Shown in pieces: positions 26,800-35,888 of a stretch of DNA of 64,000 nucleotides. How positions within the stretch are numbered: position 1 is the first letter of the stretch; each line of letters opens with the position of its first letter. The position numbers were made by a program, and so were the translations under genes. Origin of the DNA: Hafnia alvei (GTDB lineage Bacteria > Pseudomonadota > Gammaproteobacteria > Enterobacterales > Enterobacteriaceae); NCBI RefSeq assembly GCF_034424155.1, contig NZ_CP139992.1, positions 2,620,012 through 2,684,011 on the forward strand, given 5' to 3'. The notes beneath the pieces were generated by a model. The model saw only the letters and a program-made list of their open reading frames with translations, was not told the DNA's origin and ran no database searches.

Positions 26800-27146
26800 G
26801 AAAACATCCCTTCTTAAAACCATTTGTCGTCAAAAGCCCCGTGCCATAGAGATTCACAGCGGAAAAACCGTACCATTAACGATGTTTACCCTGCTTTACA
26901 CCTCATTTTCGTTACAAAAACCCAAATAACTGTTCACAAAACAACGATTTTGATGATAAAAAGATGACCACGCCTATAAATCTATGTTAGTTTCCAAATC
27001 CCGTATTATTAATGAATACTCGAATAACATGGCAAAAGCCAAACTGTTCATTAATAAATACTATAAATACAATGAGTTAAATATTAAGTTTTTAAGTTAT
27101 CAATCATACGCTCTCGTTCTTTGCGTATAGTTAATGGGAATACAAC
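26800..27146. other. AT-rich region upstream of the peptide transporter
   Basis: This 347-base stretch is AT-rich and contains no convincing gene. A 33-codon ORF from the ATG near 27029 has no ribosome site and weak support. It probably holds the promoter and a long leader for the transporter gene. Confidence 0.5.
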
Positions 27147-28667
27147 ATGCAATCCTCTGATAAAACACAGCAAGGCCGTACTTTCCTCGGTCATCCCTAT
27201 CCACTCGGGTCATTGTTCTTTACCGAGATGTGGGAACGCTTCTCCTTTTACGGGATCCGCCCGCTGCTTATCCTGTTTATGGCCGCCAGTGTTTATGAAG
27301 GCGGAATGGGCATTCCACGTGAGCAAGCCTCGGCTATCGTCGGTATTTTCGCCGGTAGTATGTATCTGGCAGCGCTGCCGGGTGGCTGGTTAGCCGACAA
27401 CTGGTTAGGTCAACGTCGCGCTGTTTGGTATGGTTCGATTCTGATTGCGCTGGGCCATCTAGCCATCGCGCTTTCTGCGCTGTGGGGCAATACCCTATTC
27501 TTCGTGGGTCTGCTGCTTATCGTTCTGGGAACCGGTCTATTTAAAACCTGTATTTCGGTCATGGTGGGCACCCTTTATAAAGACGGTGACACGCGCCGCG
27601 ATGGCGGATTCTCACTGTTTTATATGGGGATTAACCTCGGTTCATTCATTGCACCGCTGGTAACCGGTTTGCTCGTGGGTGAAAAAGGCTGGCATTGGGG
27701 CTTCGGTATTGGTGGCCTAGGCATGCTGGTTGCGTTGCTGATTTTCCGCTTCTTCGCTGTTCCTTCCATGCGCCGCTACGATCGTGAAGTCGGTTTGGGA
27801 TCGAGTTGGAACCATGCCGTTGTTGAACGCAAAAACGTTGGTCGCTGGATTTCTGTCTTAGCCGTGATTGCCATCGTTTTGATTGGCCTGCTGGCAAACG
27901 ATGTCATTCCCATTAACCCGGTCTTAATTGCCAGCGTGATGGTATACGTCATCGCCGCTTCCGTGACGCTGTACTTTGTGTATCTGTTCGCCTTTGCAGG
28001 ATTAGCATCGGAAGAGCGAGTTCGTTTGCTGGTCTGCTTTATTTTGCTGGTTTCTGCGGCCTTCTTCTGGTCTGCATTTGAGCAGAAGCCGACCTCATTC
28101 AACCTGTTTGCCAATGATTATACTCAACGCCAGTTTGGTGATTTTGAAATCCCAACGGTATGGTTCCAGTCACTGAACGCCCTGTTTATCATCATCCTTG
28201 CGCCGCTGTTCAGCTGGTTATGGCCTGCGCTGGGCCGTCGCCAAATGCAACCAAGCAGTATGGTGAAATTTGTTATCGGTATTCTTTTTGCCGCCGCAGG
28301 TTTTGGCATCATGATTTTGGCCGCGCAGGATGTATTGGCCACCAGCCAATCTGTATCGCCGTTCTGGCTTGTGGGAAGTATTCTGCTACTCACGCTGGGT
28401 GAACTTTGCCTAAGCCCAATCGGGCTGGCGACCATGACATTACTGGCTCCCGATCGGATGCGCGGTCAGGTGATGGGGCTATGGTTCTGTGCGAGCTCCC
28501 TGGGTAACCTTGCTGCGGGCTTGATCGGCGGTCAGGTTAAAGCTGACCAGCTTGATATGCTGCCAGACCTATTTGCGCGTTGCTCTATCGCACTGGTTAT
28601 TTGCGCCGCTGTGCTAACGCTGCTTATTTACCCAGTGCGCCGCATGATGAAAAACGTCGAAATCTAA
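27147..28667 (+). CDS. Proton-dependent oligopeptide (POT/PTR) transporter
   Basis: This is a 506-residue inner-membrane di-/tripeptide:H+ symporter with twelve to fourteen helices. The proton-coupling motif ExxERFxFYG appears as EMWERFSFYG (28-37). The PTR signature GTGLFKTCISVMVGTLY and DGGFSLFYMGINLGSFIAPL are also present. It differs from E. coli DtpA and DtpB in the first helix (DtpA has IELWERFGYYG followed by different residues) and is closer in feel to YjdL or the broad 'peptide MFS transporter' group, so I give no symbol. The start ATG at 27147 matches the family N-terminus. It is monocistronic. Confidence 0.88.
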   Translation: MQSSDKTQQGRTFLGHPYPLGSLFFTEMWERFSFYGIRPLLILFMAASVYEGGMGIPREQASAIVGIFAGSMYLAALPGGWLADNWLGQRRAVWYGSILIALGHLAIALSALWGNTLFFVGLLLIVLGTGLFKTCISVMVGTLYKDGDTRRDGGFSLFYMGINLGSFIAPLVTGLLVGEKGWHWGFGIGGLGMLVALLIFRFFAVPSMRRYDREVGLGSSWNHAVVERKNVGRWISVLAVIAIVLIGLLANDVIPINPVLIASVMVYVIAASVTLYFVYLFAFAGLASEERVRLLVCFILLVSAAFFWSAFEQKPTSFNLFANDYTQRQFGDFEIPTVWFQSLNALFIIILAPLFSWLWPALGRRQMQPSSMVKFVIGILFAAAGFGIMILAAQDVLATSQSVSPFWLVGSILLLTLGELCLSPIGLATMTLLAPDRMRGQVMGLWFCASSLGNLAAGLIGGQVKADQLDMLPDLFARCSIALVICAAVLTLLIYPVRRMMKNVEI

Positions 28668-28697
28668 TATCGACCATTTCTCAATCAGTTCATATTC

Positions 28698-28722
28698 CAA
28701 GGCACCCTTTCAGGGTGCCTTG
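28698..28722 (+). terminator. Hairpin after the peptide transporter
   Basis: Eleven-base arms CAAGGCACCCT/AGGGTGCCTTG enclose a three-base loop 30 bases past the stop. There is no T tract, so it may need Rho or only protect the mRNA end. Confidence 0.55.
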
Positions 28723-28995
28723 CTGTATCTGCGACCACGATCGCAGTCACATCCCGACACCCTATTTCCACAGATTTACATTTGTCATACTAAAAACATG
28801 GTAAAATGCGCCTGCATTAGGGGTTGAGCATTCCTAAGCGGTATTTAAAAAAGAATCTCTTTGTCAGTATGAACATCAATAAGCGATAAATTGATGTGCG
28901 GTATCTCCGAAACTTCATGCCATTTAGCTTACAATGAATAGACTTGGGCTGAGCGTTTTAGAGCGGATAGCATACGCAGTTATTAAGGTAGAGTA
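28723..28995. other. yqjA upstream region
   Basis: This stretch between the transporter hairpin and yqjA has no ORF longer than a few codons. It presumably carries the yqjA promoter. A GGTAAAAT segment near 28800 resembles half of a CpxR site, but a second half is not clear. Confidence 0.4.
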
Positions 28996-29661
28996 ATGGA
29001 AGTAATCAAAGAGATCCTACACGCACTGTGGGAACAAGATTTCAGTGTGCTAAGCGATCCCAAAATGATTTGGGCAATTTACGGTATTTTGTTCACTACG
29101 CTGCTACTGGAAAATGGGCTTCTTCCTGCCGCATTTTTACCGGGTGATAGCCTGCTGTTACTGGCTGGTGCGTTAATTGCCAAAGGTGTACTACCCTTTT
29201 TCCCCACCCTAAGTGTGTTAGTCATCGCATCGAGTCTCGGATGTTGGATGAGTTATATCCAAGGCCGTTGGCTTGGCGATACTAAACTGGTTCAGGGATG
29301 GCTTGTACAACTTCCCGCGCATTATCACCAGCGTGCTTACCATATGTTCCATAAGCACGGATTAGTCGCTCTACTCGTGGGCCGATTTTTAGCATTTGTG
29401 CGTACCATTTTGCCTACCATTGCAGGTATTTCTGGCTTGAAAAATGCGCGATTCCAAGTGTTCAACTGGCTCAGTGCGCTGTTGTGGGTTTGTTCTGTCA
29501 CCGGCGTGGGATTAGCCATCAGCTATATTCCGTTTGTTAAGCGCCATGAAGATCAGGTGATGACCTGCTTAATGATTTTACCGATTGTGCTGCTAGTGAG
29601 TGGATTGGTGGGTACGATCGTGGTAGTAGTGCGCAAAAAACGCCAAACGCCCGCTCAATAA
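28996..29661 (+). CDS. yqjA: DedA-family membrane protein YqjA
   Basis: YqjA is a DedA-family inner-membrane protein, a proton-dependent transporter or undecaprenyl-phosphate recycling flippase candidate, needed with YghB for envelope integrity and alkaline tolerance. The 221 residues (E. coli 220) keep the hallmark [20 protein letters not shown] (residues about 36-55). The re-entrant helix region [20 protein letters not shown] carries the conserved arginine and proline. The closely related YghB differs in these blocks. In E. coli mzrA (yqjB) follows; here a convergent DsbA-like gene follows instead, so the operon partner is missing. Confidence is good. Confidence 0.9.
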   Translation: MEVIKEILHALWEQDFSVLSDPKMIWAIYGILFTTLLLENGLLPAAFLPGDSLLLLAGALIAKGVLPFFPTLSVLVIASSLGCWMSYIQGRWLGDTKLVQGWLVQLPAHYHQRAYHMFHKHGLVALLVGRFLAFVRTILPTIAGISGLKNARFQVFNWLSALLWVCSVTGVGLAISYIPFVKRHEDQVMTCLMILPIVLLVSGLVGTIVVVVRKKRQTPAQ

Positions 29662-29672
29662 ATTCCGCCAAT

Positions 29673-29710
29673 TGTCCTGTAAGGCATCGCTGCAACTGCC
29701 TTACAGGACA
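29673..29710. terminator. Bidirectional hairpin between yqjA and the DsbA-like gene
   Basis: Fourteen-base perfect arms TGTCCTGTAAGGCA/TGCCTTACAGGACA enclose a ten-base loop between two convergent stops. T tracts are short, so efficiency is uncertain. Confidence 0.7.
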
Positions 29711-29719
29711 GCATATCTT

Positions 29720-30367
29720 TTAGAAACCTTCGTAACGCAGCAGCTCCGCTTTTAACTCCGCGTAGGGTGCGAAGAGTTTTGCTGCCGGTATTAGCCGCTG
29801 GCCCTGCTCTCCTACGACGATCAATGCAGGAACTCCGTTAATATTGTGTCTATCTAACAATGTTTGCGTGTCACGCAGGCTATGTTCGTAATGACGCAAC
29901 AGCTCTTCGGTGGGGCGAGCCACCGCTAATGCTTCGCTCTCAAAACCTTCCCGCTCCAGAATCTCAACCACGCTTTTACTGCTAGTGTTATCAAGTCCGT
30001 CAACATACCGTGCTTTTTGCAACGTTTTAAGCACATCACCAGCGCGCTCTGGCTCAAGGGTGTTGGCAGCAATCACCGCTAACGTCGAGGCAAAGGAATC
30101 AAACACGCCGCCCTGATGTAATACGTTTTCTCGATACGCCTCGCTAAATACCTGCCCTGTCGATGATTCAATACGCATGTCATTTTGCCAAGCATATTGG
30201 GCAAACTCCGGCGTCATATCACGTGCGCCTTCACGGGCAAAAAGCCCAGTGGGACGAAACGTTACGTTAAAATCGCTATCCTTAACCAGTTGGCTAATTT
30301 TCGGTGAAGCACCGTAGCACCAGCCACAAAGCGGATCAAAAAGATAAACGAGTTCTCGGATCTTCAT
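29720..30367 (-). CDS. DsbA-family (thioredoxin-fold) oxidoreductase
   Basis: This 215-residue protein has a DsbA/FrnE-type thioredoxin fold with helical insertion. The redox motif is C14-G-W-C17 in FDPLCGWCYG, and the cis-proline loop is NGVPALIVV. There is no signal peptide, so it is probably cytoplasmic, unlike DsbA. The ATG at 30367 has a GGAG Shine-Dalgarno; a longer in-frame reading to 30445 lacks one. Relatives act as polyketide-related isomerases or glutathione-linked oxidoreductases, and the true substrate is unknown. An MFS exporter gene lies upstream on the same strand, but 172 bases separate them. Confidence 0.85.
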   Translation of the reverse strand: MKIRELVYLFDPLCGWCYGASPKISQLVKDSDFNVTFRPTGLFAREGARDMTPEFAQYAWQNDMRIESSTGQVFSEAYRENVLHQGGVFDSFASTLAVIAANTLEPERAGDVLKTLQKARYVDGLDNTSSKSVVEILEREGFESEALAVARPTEELLRHYEHSLRDTQTLLDRHNINGVPALIVVGEQGQRLIPAAKLFAPYAELKAELLRYEGF

Positions 30368-30539
30368 CAGCACTCCTTGGTGTTGTTCAGCTCGTAGCAC
30401 CATTGATACTGCGATAAACATAATGTGTGATCGTGATTCTGCCAAGTCGCGGCAGGACGATATAATCTAAGTCTGGCTCAAAATCAGAGACTTGCCACCC
30501 TATTCCACTCAGTTAGCGTCGAGCTAACATCAAATAATG

Positions 30540-31775
30540 TTAAAGTTCGATACTGCGAATGCTTTTATTACGACGAGATTTTTTAGGTTTGATATCCGGA
30601 TCTGAGTAGTATGACCACAAGAACAGCAATATCCCGCCAGCCGCTAAACCTGCGCCAACCCAACCGGTAGACGACCATCCAAACCCTGCGGCAATGCTTA
30701 CACCACCGAGCCAAGCGCCCAAAGCATTTGCGATATTGAAAGCGGAATGATTTAAAGCCGCCGCCAAGGTTTGTGCATCTTCAGCAACGTCCATCAGGCG
30801 GGTTTGTAAGGCAGGAACCAGAGCAAAACTACCGCCGGTGAGCAACACGACCAATACGGTGGCCCATGCAATATCCGCCACCAAATAGAACGTCGTAAGA
30901 ATAACCACGTTCCAAATTAATACACCAACAATCGTGCCCATCAAGGAACGGTCTGCCAAACGAGAGCCAAAGATATTCCCTAAAATCATACCCACGCCAA
31001 ACACAATCAGCACCAGAGGCACACTCGCCGGTGACATCCCAGTTTGATGAATAAGCGTGGGTGCAATGTAGCTAAACACAGCAAATAGGCCACCAGAGCC
31101 CACCGCGGCGATACCGAGCGTGAGCCAAACCTGCTTGCGCTTGAGCGCACCCAACTCACGCAGCGGGCTAGCGCCTTCCTCAACCTTATCTTTTGGCAGC
31201 CATAACATGACGAGCAACGCCGTTAGCGCCCCAATCACACCCACCATCACAAACGCTGCACGCCAGCCCATCAGCTGACCAATCCACGTTGCCAGAGGTG
31301 AGCCTAACAGCGTAGCCAACGTCAGGCCTAGCATCACGCGTCCCACCGCTTTCGCGCGTTGCCCAACACCCGCCATCGATGCGGCCACCAGCGATGCCAC
31401 ACCAAAATAAGCCCCGTGAGGCAATCCACTGATAAAGCGAAACACCATCAGATTTCCATAGCTAGAACTCAATGCGCTCGCAATATTGCCAACCGCAAAC
31501 AGCACCATCAAAAGCAGCAATAAGGTGCGGCGAGAAAGTCGCGCGGCCAAAGTCGCAATCACCGGTGCTCCGATCACCACGCCCAGCGCATAAATACTGA
31601 TCACGTGCCCTGCCTGCGGAATAGAGATCGCCAAATCCTTTGCTACATTCGGCAGCAAGCCCATAATGGCAAACTCGCCGGTACCAATACCAAAACCACC
31701 GACAGCGAGCGCGAGTTCTGCCCCGCGTCGATGAGCAATGGGTGATGGTGCCGCTGACGGCGTTGATGTAGACAT
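30540..31775 (-). CDS. MFS transporter, DHA1 family (AraJ/YdhP-like)
   Basis: This is a 411-residue twelve-helix major-facilitator protein of the drug:H+ antiporter-1 family. Helix 1 reads LAVGGFGIGTGEFAIMGLLP, and the motif-A-like loop and ISIPQAGHVISIYALGVVIG are close to AraJ and YdhP of E. coli. SGLPHGAYFGVASLVAASM is the conserved helix-4 region. The C-terminus is a basic tail. AraJ and YdhP are presumed sugar or drug exporters, with no settled substrate. No regulator gene adjoins it. The family is certain, the substrate not. Confidence 0.85.
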   Translation of the reverse strand: MSTSTPSAAPSPIAHRRGAELALAVGGFGIGTGEFAIMGLLPNVAKDLAISIPQAGHVISIYALGVVIGAPVIATLAARLSRRTLLLLLMVLFAVGNIASALSSSYGNLMVFRFISGLPHGAYFGVASLVAASMAGVGQRAKAVGRVMLGLTLATLLGSPLATWIGQLMGWRAAFVMVGVIGALTALLVMLWLPKDKVEEGASPLRELGALKRKQVWLTLGIAAVGSGGLFAVFSYIAPTLIHQTGMSPASVPLVLIVFGVGMILGNIFGSRLADRSLMGTIVGVLIWNVVILTTFYLVADIAWATVLVVLLTGGSFALVPALQTRLMDVAEDAQTLAAALNHSAFNIANALGAWLGGVSIAAGFGWSSTGWVGAGLAAGGILLFLWSYYSDPDIKPKKSRRNKSIRSIEL

Positions 31776-32047
31776 AGCTACCTCTAATATCTGAAAAATT
31801 TCTGACGCTCAAGGCGCAAGAAAGCGTGATTTGAATCACATAATTAAGTGAGGAGAGCAGGATACCGAAGCTCACATTCAGCAGCCACTACTTTGTTAAT
31901 TTTTCGTTGAATTTAGAATAAGCGCTGTCAGGATAGAATAAATGTCGGCGTAGCCGCGATGGTTCAAAATACAAAACACCATGACGTGCTCATCTGCACA
32001 GGTTAATATTCCCGCAACTTAACCCATGAATTTTGGACAGGACGTTC

Positions 32048-32896
32048 GTGCCGCGACTCTATCAGTTCGATCAACATCTCATGCGCGCTCATCATGCGCC
32101 AGAGCTTACGGGAATACGCCGCTTTATTATTGAATTCTTCTATTTTGGAATAAAAGAAGCGCGTGCTTGTCTCTTCGTTGGCCTGTTCTTTATCGCTGTC
32201 TTCTGTGTGCCTCGCGGTGGTTTTTTGCATATAGCCCGCTATGACCTTTTATTCATCATCGCGATCTTAATTCAGCTATGGATGGTGATGAATCATCTTG
32301 AAACATGGGATGAACTTAAAGCGATTACCCTTTTTCACGTAGTCGGCTTTGCTCTTGAAGTGTTTAAAACCTCAGGCAGCATTCAATCTTGGAGCTATCC
32401 TGATTTTGCCTATACAAAACTGCTTGGCGTACCACTTTTCGCCGGGTTTATGTACGCCGCGGTAGGCAGTTTTATTATTCAATCATGGCGACTATTCGAC
32501 CTCAAAATTCGCCATCATCCCCCTTATTTTCTCAGCACCACAGTCGCCCTGCTGATATATATCAACTTTTTTACCCATCACTATATTGGTGACTATCGTT
32601 GGTATATCACCGCCTTTGTTATCGGCATCTATGCGCGGAGCATAGTGGTTTTCACCCCTTACGATCGCGAACGAAAAATGCCATTACTGTTGGCCTTTGT
32701 CCTTATCGGCTTCTTTATCTGGCTCGCCGAGAATATCAGCACCTTTTTTGGTATTTGGAAATACCCTAATCAGCTTGGAGCGTGGTCTGCGGTACACGTT
32801 GGAAAGTGGAGTTCATGGGCTCTGCTGGTCATCATGACATTCACGATTACCACCTATCTTAAAGATATCAAACGACGGATCCATATTGCGCAGTAG
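32048..32896 (+). CDS. DUF817 family integral membrane protein
   Basis: This 282-residue protein has eight or so hydrophobic segments and belongs to the DUF817 family of unknown function. The middle section, MNHLETWDELKAITLFHVVG then FALEVFKTSGSIQSWSYPDF, and the C-terminal FGIWKYPNQLGAWSAVHVGK are family-typical. The start I prefer is GTG at 32048, with an AGGA Shine-Dalgarno five bases upstream. A TTG at 32033 is in frame but has no ribosome site, and an ATG at 32026 is out of frame. It is monocistronic and ends at a strong bidirectional terminator. Confidence 0.82.
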   Translation: MPRLYQFDQHLMRAHHAPELTGIRRFIIEFFYFGIKEARACLFVGLFFIAVFCVPRGGFLHIARYDLLFIIAILIQLWMVMNHLETWDELKAITLFHVVGFALEVFKTSGSIQSWSYPDFAYTKLLGVPLFAGFMYAAVGSFIIQSWRLFDLKIRHHPPYFLSTTVALLIYINFFTHHYIGDYRWYITAFVIGIYARSIVVFTPYDRERKMPLLLAFVLIGFFIWLAENISTFFGIWKYPNQLGAWSAVHVGKWSSWALLVIMTFTITTYLKDIKRRIHIAQ

Positions 32897-32921
32897 CGCA
32901 AACGCTCTTTGATTAAATGAA

Positions 32922-32955
32922 AAAAAGCCCACGGAATCACTCCCGTGGGCTTTTT
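32922..32955. terminator. Bidirectional terminator between DUF817 gene and gntU
   Basis: Thirteen-base arms AAAAAGCCCACGG/CCGTGGGCTTTTT flank an eight-base loop, with A and T tracts at each end. It serves both convergent genes. Confidence 0.9.
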
Positions 32956-32968
32956 CATCACATCACGC

Positions 32969-34306
32969 TTAGAACAACGTGAATGCAATCATTCCGACGA
33001 CGCCGCCCACGGTGCCCAGAATAGTTTCCATTACGGTCCACGTTTTCAACGTTTGCAGTTCGTTAGCGCCGGTAAATTTACCGAACAGCCAGAAGCCCGC
33101 ATCGTTCACGTGGCTCAATACAATCGAACCACCTGCAATACAGATAGCCAGCGCCGCGAGTTGACCTCCGTTCAGACCAAGCTGAGTGGTAACCGGTAAG
33201 ACTAAGCCTACCGTCGTTAAGCATGCAACGGTCGCAGAACCTTGGATCACACGCACTGCGGCCGACAATACAAAACACGCAACCGCAATCGGTAAACCGG
33301 CACCAATCAATGCATCACCCAGCGCAGGGCCAACGCCTGAATCGACGAGAATTTGTTTAAATACGCCGCCTGCACCGGTCATCAGCAGGATAATCCCCGC
33401 TGGTTGAATCGCCGCAGAACAAATAGACATGATCTGCTCTTTGCTCATGCCGCGTGGTTTTGCCAAGCCGTAGATAACCACCAGACAGGCGATCAGGATC
33501 GCGGTAAATGGATGACCGATAAACTCTAACCAATCATATAAATTTGTATTTGGTGTCACGAAGCGGGCACCAATGGTTTTCATCCCTACCAACACCAGCG
33601 GGCAAAGCACCAACGCCAAGCTCAGGCCAAATGACGGCATGTTTGATTTATCTAATACCGGTGCATTTTCTTCTTCTGGCATTGGCCAGCTAACACGTTT
33701 GCTGATGAAGTTACCAAACAGAGGACCCGCCAGCAGCATCCCCAGAATCGCCGCCACCAGACCAATCGCAATCATCCAGCCAAAATCTGCATTCATCTGT
33801 GCAGCTAACAACATCGGTACCGGCCCTGGCAACAAGAATGCTGCCGCGCTCGCAACACCGGCGAACAGCGGGATCGCCATTTTTACCACGTTGCCGTTAG
33901 TACGACGCGCTACGGCAAAAACCACACCAATCAACAGCACAATCGCCACGTCAAAGAATAGCGGCAGCGCACACACCAAACCGGCAATACCCAGCGCATA
34001 ATGAGCGCGTTTCTCACCAAAGCTTTTCAGCAAATGGGCTGCAATCTGGTCTAACGCCCCTGTCTCATGCAGGATTTTGCCAAACATCGCACCAAGAGCC
34101 ACAACGATAGTCAGGAAGCCCAGTGTGCCGCCCATACCATCCTGCATGGCCTGAGTAATTTTACTCAGCGGCATGCCAGAAAAAATACCTGCGCCAATCG
34201 ACACCAGCATCAGCGCGACAAAAGCATGCAAACGCGCTTTCATCACTAAAAAAAGGAGAAGCAGTACAGAGCCGACAGCGGTGCCGACAAGAGTCATGGT
34301 ATCCAC
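32969..34306 (-). CDS. gntU: Low-affinity gluconate transporter
   Basis: GntU is an inner-membrane gluconate:H+ symporter of the GntP family. The 445 residues match E. coli GntU (446) from TLVGTAVGSVLLLLFLVMKA through GMGGTLGFLTIVVALGAMFG to the C-terminal HVNDAGFWLFGKFTGANELQ. There are twelve to fourteen hydrophobic segments. The start lies four bases after the gntK stop, so gntK-gntU form one operon as in E. coli. The E. coli regulator gene gntR is not in the window, but a GntR-type operator lies upstream of gntK. Confidence is high. Confidence 0.94.
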   Translation of the reverse strand: MDTMTLVGTAVGSVLLLLFLVMKARLHAFVALMLVSIGAGIFSGMPLSKITQAMQDGMGGTLGFLTIVVALGAMFGKILHETGALDQIAAHLLKSFGEKRAHYALGIAGLVCALPLFFDVAIVLLIGVVFAVARRTNGNVVKMAIPLFAGVASAAAFLLPGPVPMLLAAQMNADFGWMIAIGLVAAILGMLLAGPLFGNFISKRVSWPMPEEENAPVLDKSNMPSFGLSLALVLCPLVLVGMKTIGARFVTPNTNLYDWLEFIGHPFTAILIACLVVIYGLAKPRGMSKEQIMSICSAAIQPAGIILLMTGAGGVFKQILVDSGVGPALGDALIGAGLPIAVACFVLSAAVRVIQGSATVACLTTVGLVLPVTTQLGLNGGQLAALAICIAGGSIVLSHVNDAGFWLFGKFTGANELQTLKTWTVMETILGTVGGVVGMIAFTLF

Positions 34307-34310
34307 AGAA

Positions 34311-34847
34311 TTATCCCTGATTAGAACGTTGTTGGATGTGTTTCAACGTGTCAGCAATGACGGCGTCGAGCGGTTGATTAATATCAATGGCACAAACATC
34401 CTGTTCGTCTGAATCAGGCACTTCCAGCGCCTCAAATTGGGAAACCAACATCTGAGGTTTAAAGAAATGCCCTTTACGTGCTTTCATACGGGATTCGATA
34501 AGATCAAAATCGCCATCCATATACACAAAAGAGAGATTTCCATTACCTTCACGTAAACGGTCGCGGTAGCGTTTTTTCAGTGCGGAGCACACGATGATTG
34601 AAACATCGTTGGTGCGTTGCATGGCAAATGCGGCATCGTTCAACGCACTCAGCCAAGGAGCACGATCTTCGTCGTTCAACGCATGCCCTTCTGACATTTT
34701 GTTAATGTTGCTGCGTGGGTGCAAAAAATCGCCATCTAAAAAGCCACACGATAATTTTTGGGACACCGCACTCGCAACGGCCGATTTGCCGCTGCCCGAT
34801 ACGCCCATAACCACATACACGTAATGGGGCTTTTGTGTGTTTTTCAT
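34311..34847 (-). CDS. gntK: Gluconokinase
   Basis: GntK phosphorylates D-gluconate to 6-phosphogluconate in the cytoplasm, feeding the pentose-phosphate and Entner-Doudoroff routes. The 178 residues begin MKNTQKPHYVYVVMGVSGSG with the Walker A loop GVSGSGKS at 15-22. LDGDFLHPRSNINKMSEGHA, ICSALKKRYRD and KARKGHFFKPQMLVSQFEAL are gluconokinase hallmarks. The ATG at 34847 follows a GGAG Shine-Dalgarno; a longer in-frame reading to 34904 would start inside the operator. It is the first gene of gntKU, with GntR and CRP-like sites upstream. Confidence is high. Confidence 0.95.
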   Translation of the reverse strand: MKNTQKPHYVYVVMGVSGSGKSAVASAVSQKLSCGFLDGDFLHPRSNINKMSEGHALNDEDRAPWLSALNDAAFAMQRTNDVSIIVCSALKKRYRDRLREGNGNLSFVYMDGDFDLIESRMKARKGHFFKPQMLVSQFEALEVPDSDEQDVCAIDINQPLDAVIADTLKHIQQRSNQG

Positions 34848-34903
34848 TGACTGGCTCCAGACATTTAGTGTTTTGTTGACGCTGGCATGCAAACCCCACG
34901 TCA

Positions 34904-34932
34904 ATGTTACCGGTAATTGTTATCGGTAACAT
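34904..34932. promoter_or_regulatory. GntR operator pair upstream of gntK
   Basis: Arms ATGTTACCG (34904-34912) and CGGTAACAT (34924-34932) face each other across eleven bases. Each arm continues into a partial GntR consensus (ATGTTACCGATAACAT type), so two overlapping sites are likely. It lies 57 bases upstream of the gntK start. Confidence 0.8.
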
Positions 34933-34986
34933 TGTCAGCCCCTTTACATAAACTTGCAATGTGAGCCAGCGCACAAAACTTTCTTG

Positions 34987-35002
34987 TGTGATCTATATCG
35001 CA
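34987..35002. promoter_or_regulatory. CRP-like site upstream of gntKU
   Basis: TGTGATCTATATCGCA matches TGTGA-N6-TCACA with one mismatch. It sits about 70 bases upstream of the GntR operator, and gntKU is CRP-activated in E. coli. The remaining gap to the araD stop at 35193 holds no convincing gene. Confidence 0.6.
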
Positions 35003-35192
35003 ATTTTAATTAGCGTCAGAACAATCACCATGAGAAGAAATAACAGGAATGCAACAGATGTAGGGGTAAAAACAATTTCATTAATGTTATTATTCAGTCA
35101 TGAAATCAGTTAATTAGCGCGAAGAATCGGAGATTAAAAGAGCGCCAAAGCGCTCATTTTGAAGGGGGATGTGGGATGAAAATCAGAAATAG

Positions 35193-35888
35193 CTACTGCC
35201 CGTAATAGGCATTTTCGCCATGCTTACGTAAATAGTGTTTATCCAGCAACGTTTGCTGCATATCCGGTAACTGAGGGCTTAGTTGCTGCGAGAAAATCCC
35301 CATATAGGCAACCTCCTCAAGCACAACGGCGTTATGCACCGCATCAATGGGATCTTTGCCCCAAGCAAATGGCCCATGAGAATGCACCAAAACCGCAGGC
35401 ATCTGTTCAGCATCAATATGACGCTCTTGAAACGTCTTAACAATCACCTGCCCTGTTTCCCATTCATAGCTATGCTGAATCTCTTCAGGCGTCATTAGCC
35501 GCGTGCAGGGAATGTTTCCGTAATAATAATCAGCATGGGTTGTGCCCCACGCAGGGATGTCCCGCCCCGCCTGAGACCAAATCGTTGCATGTCGTGAGTG
35601 CGTATGCACAATTCCGCCAATATTCTGAAAAGCTAAATACAGACCACGGTGGGTTTCAGTATCCGATGATGGCTTCCACTTTCCCTCCGCCACCGCGCCT
35701 GAGACCACATCGACTACCACCATATCTTCAGCTTTCATACCTGCGTATTCGACACCAGAAGGCTTAATCACCATCAGCCCCGTAGCACGATCGATGCCGC
35801 TGACGTTTCCCCAAGTAAATGTGACCAACCCATGTTTGGGCAGCGCCAAATTTGCGGCCAGTACCTGCTGTTTCAGTTCTTCGAGCAT
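35193..35888 (-). CDS. araD: L-ribulose-5-phosphate 4-epimerase
   Basis: This class II aldolase-fold, zinc-dependent enzyme interconverts L-ribulose 5-phosphate and D-xylulose 5-phosphate. The 231 residues equal E. coli AraD, SgbE and UlaF lengths. Conserved features are the phosphate-binding TWGNVSG and KPSGVEY, the zinc histidines in [14 protein letters not shown] and [11 protein letters not shown], and the C-terminus [18 protein letters not shown]. The ATG at 35888 follows a GGAGA ribosome site; an in-frame start at 35903 is possible. No araB, araA, sgb or ula genes adjoin it, so AraD versus SgbE/UlaF is not settled by context. It resembles AraD and SgbE about equally. Confidence 0.9.
   Translation of the reverse strand: MLEELKQQVLAANLALPKHGLVTFTWGNVSGIDRATGLMVIKPSGVEYAGMKAEDMVVVDVVSGAVAEGKWKPSSDTETHRGLYLAFQNIGGIVHTHSRHATIWSQAGRDIPAWGTTHADYYYGNIPCTRLMTPEEIQHSYEWETGQVIVKTFQERHIDAEQMPAVLVHSHGPFAWGKDPIDAVHNAVVLEEVAYMGIFSQQLSPQLPDMQQTLLDKHYLRKHGENAYYGQ

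Noticed and set aside
27029-27130. 33-codon ORF upstream of the peptide transporter
   Set aside because: There is no ribosome site, no promoter in place, and its lysine/tyrosine-rich composition simply follows local AT-richness.
35031-35114. 27-codon ORF between gntK and araD
   Set aside because: It has no clear ribosome site and its composition is what AT-rich DNA yields by chance.
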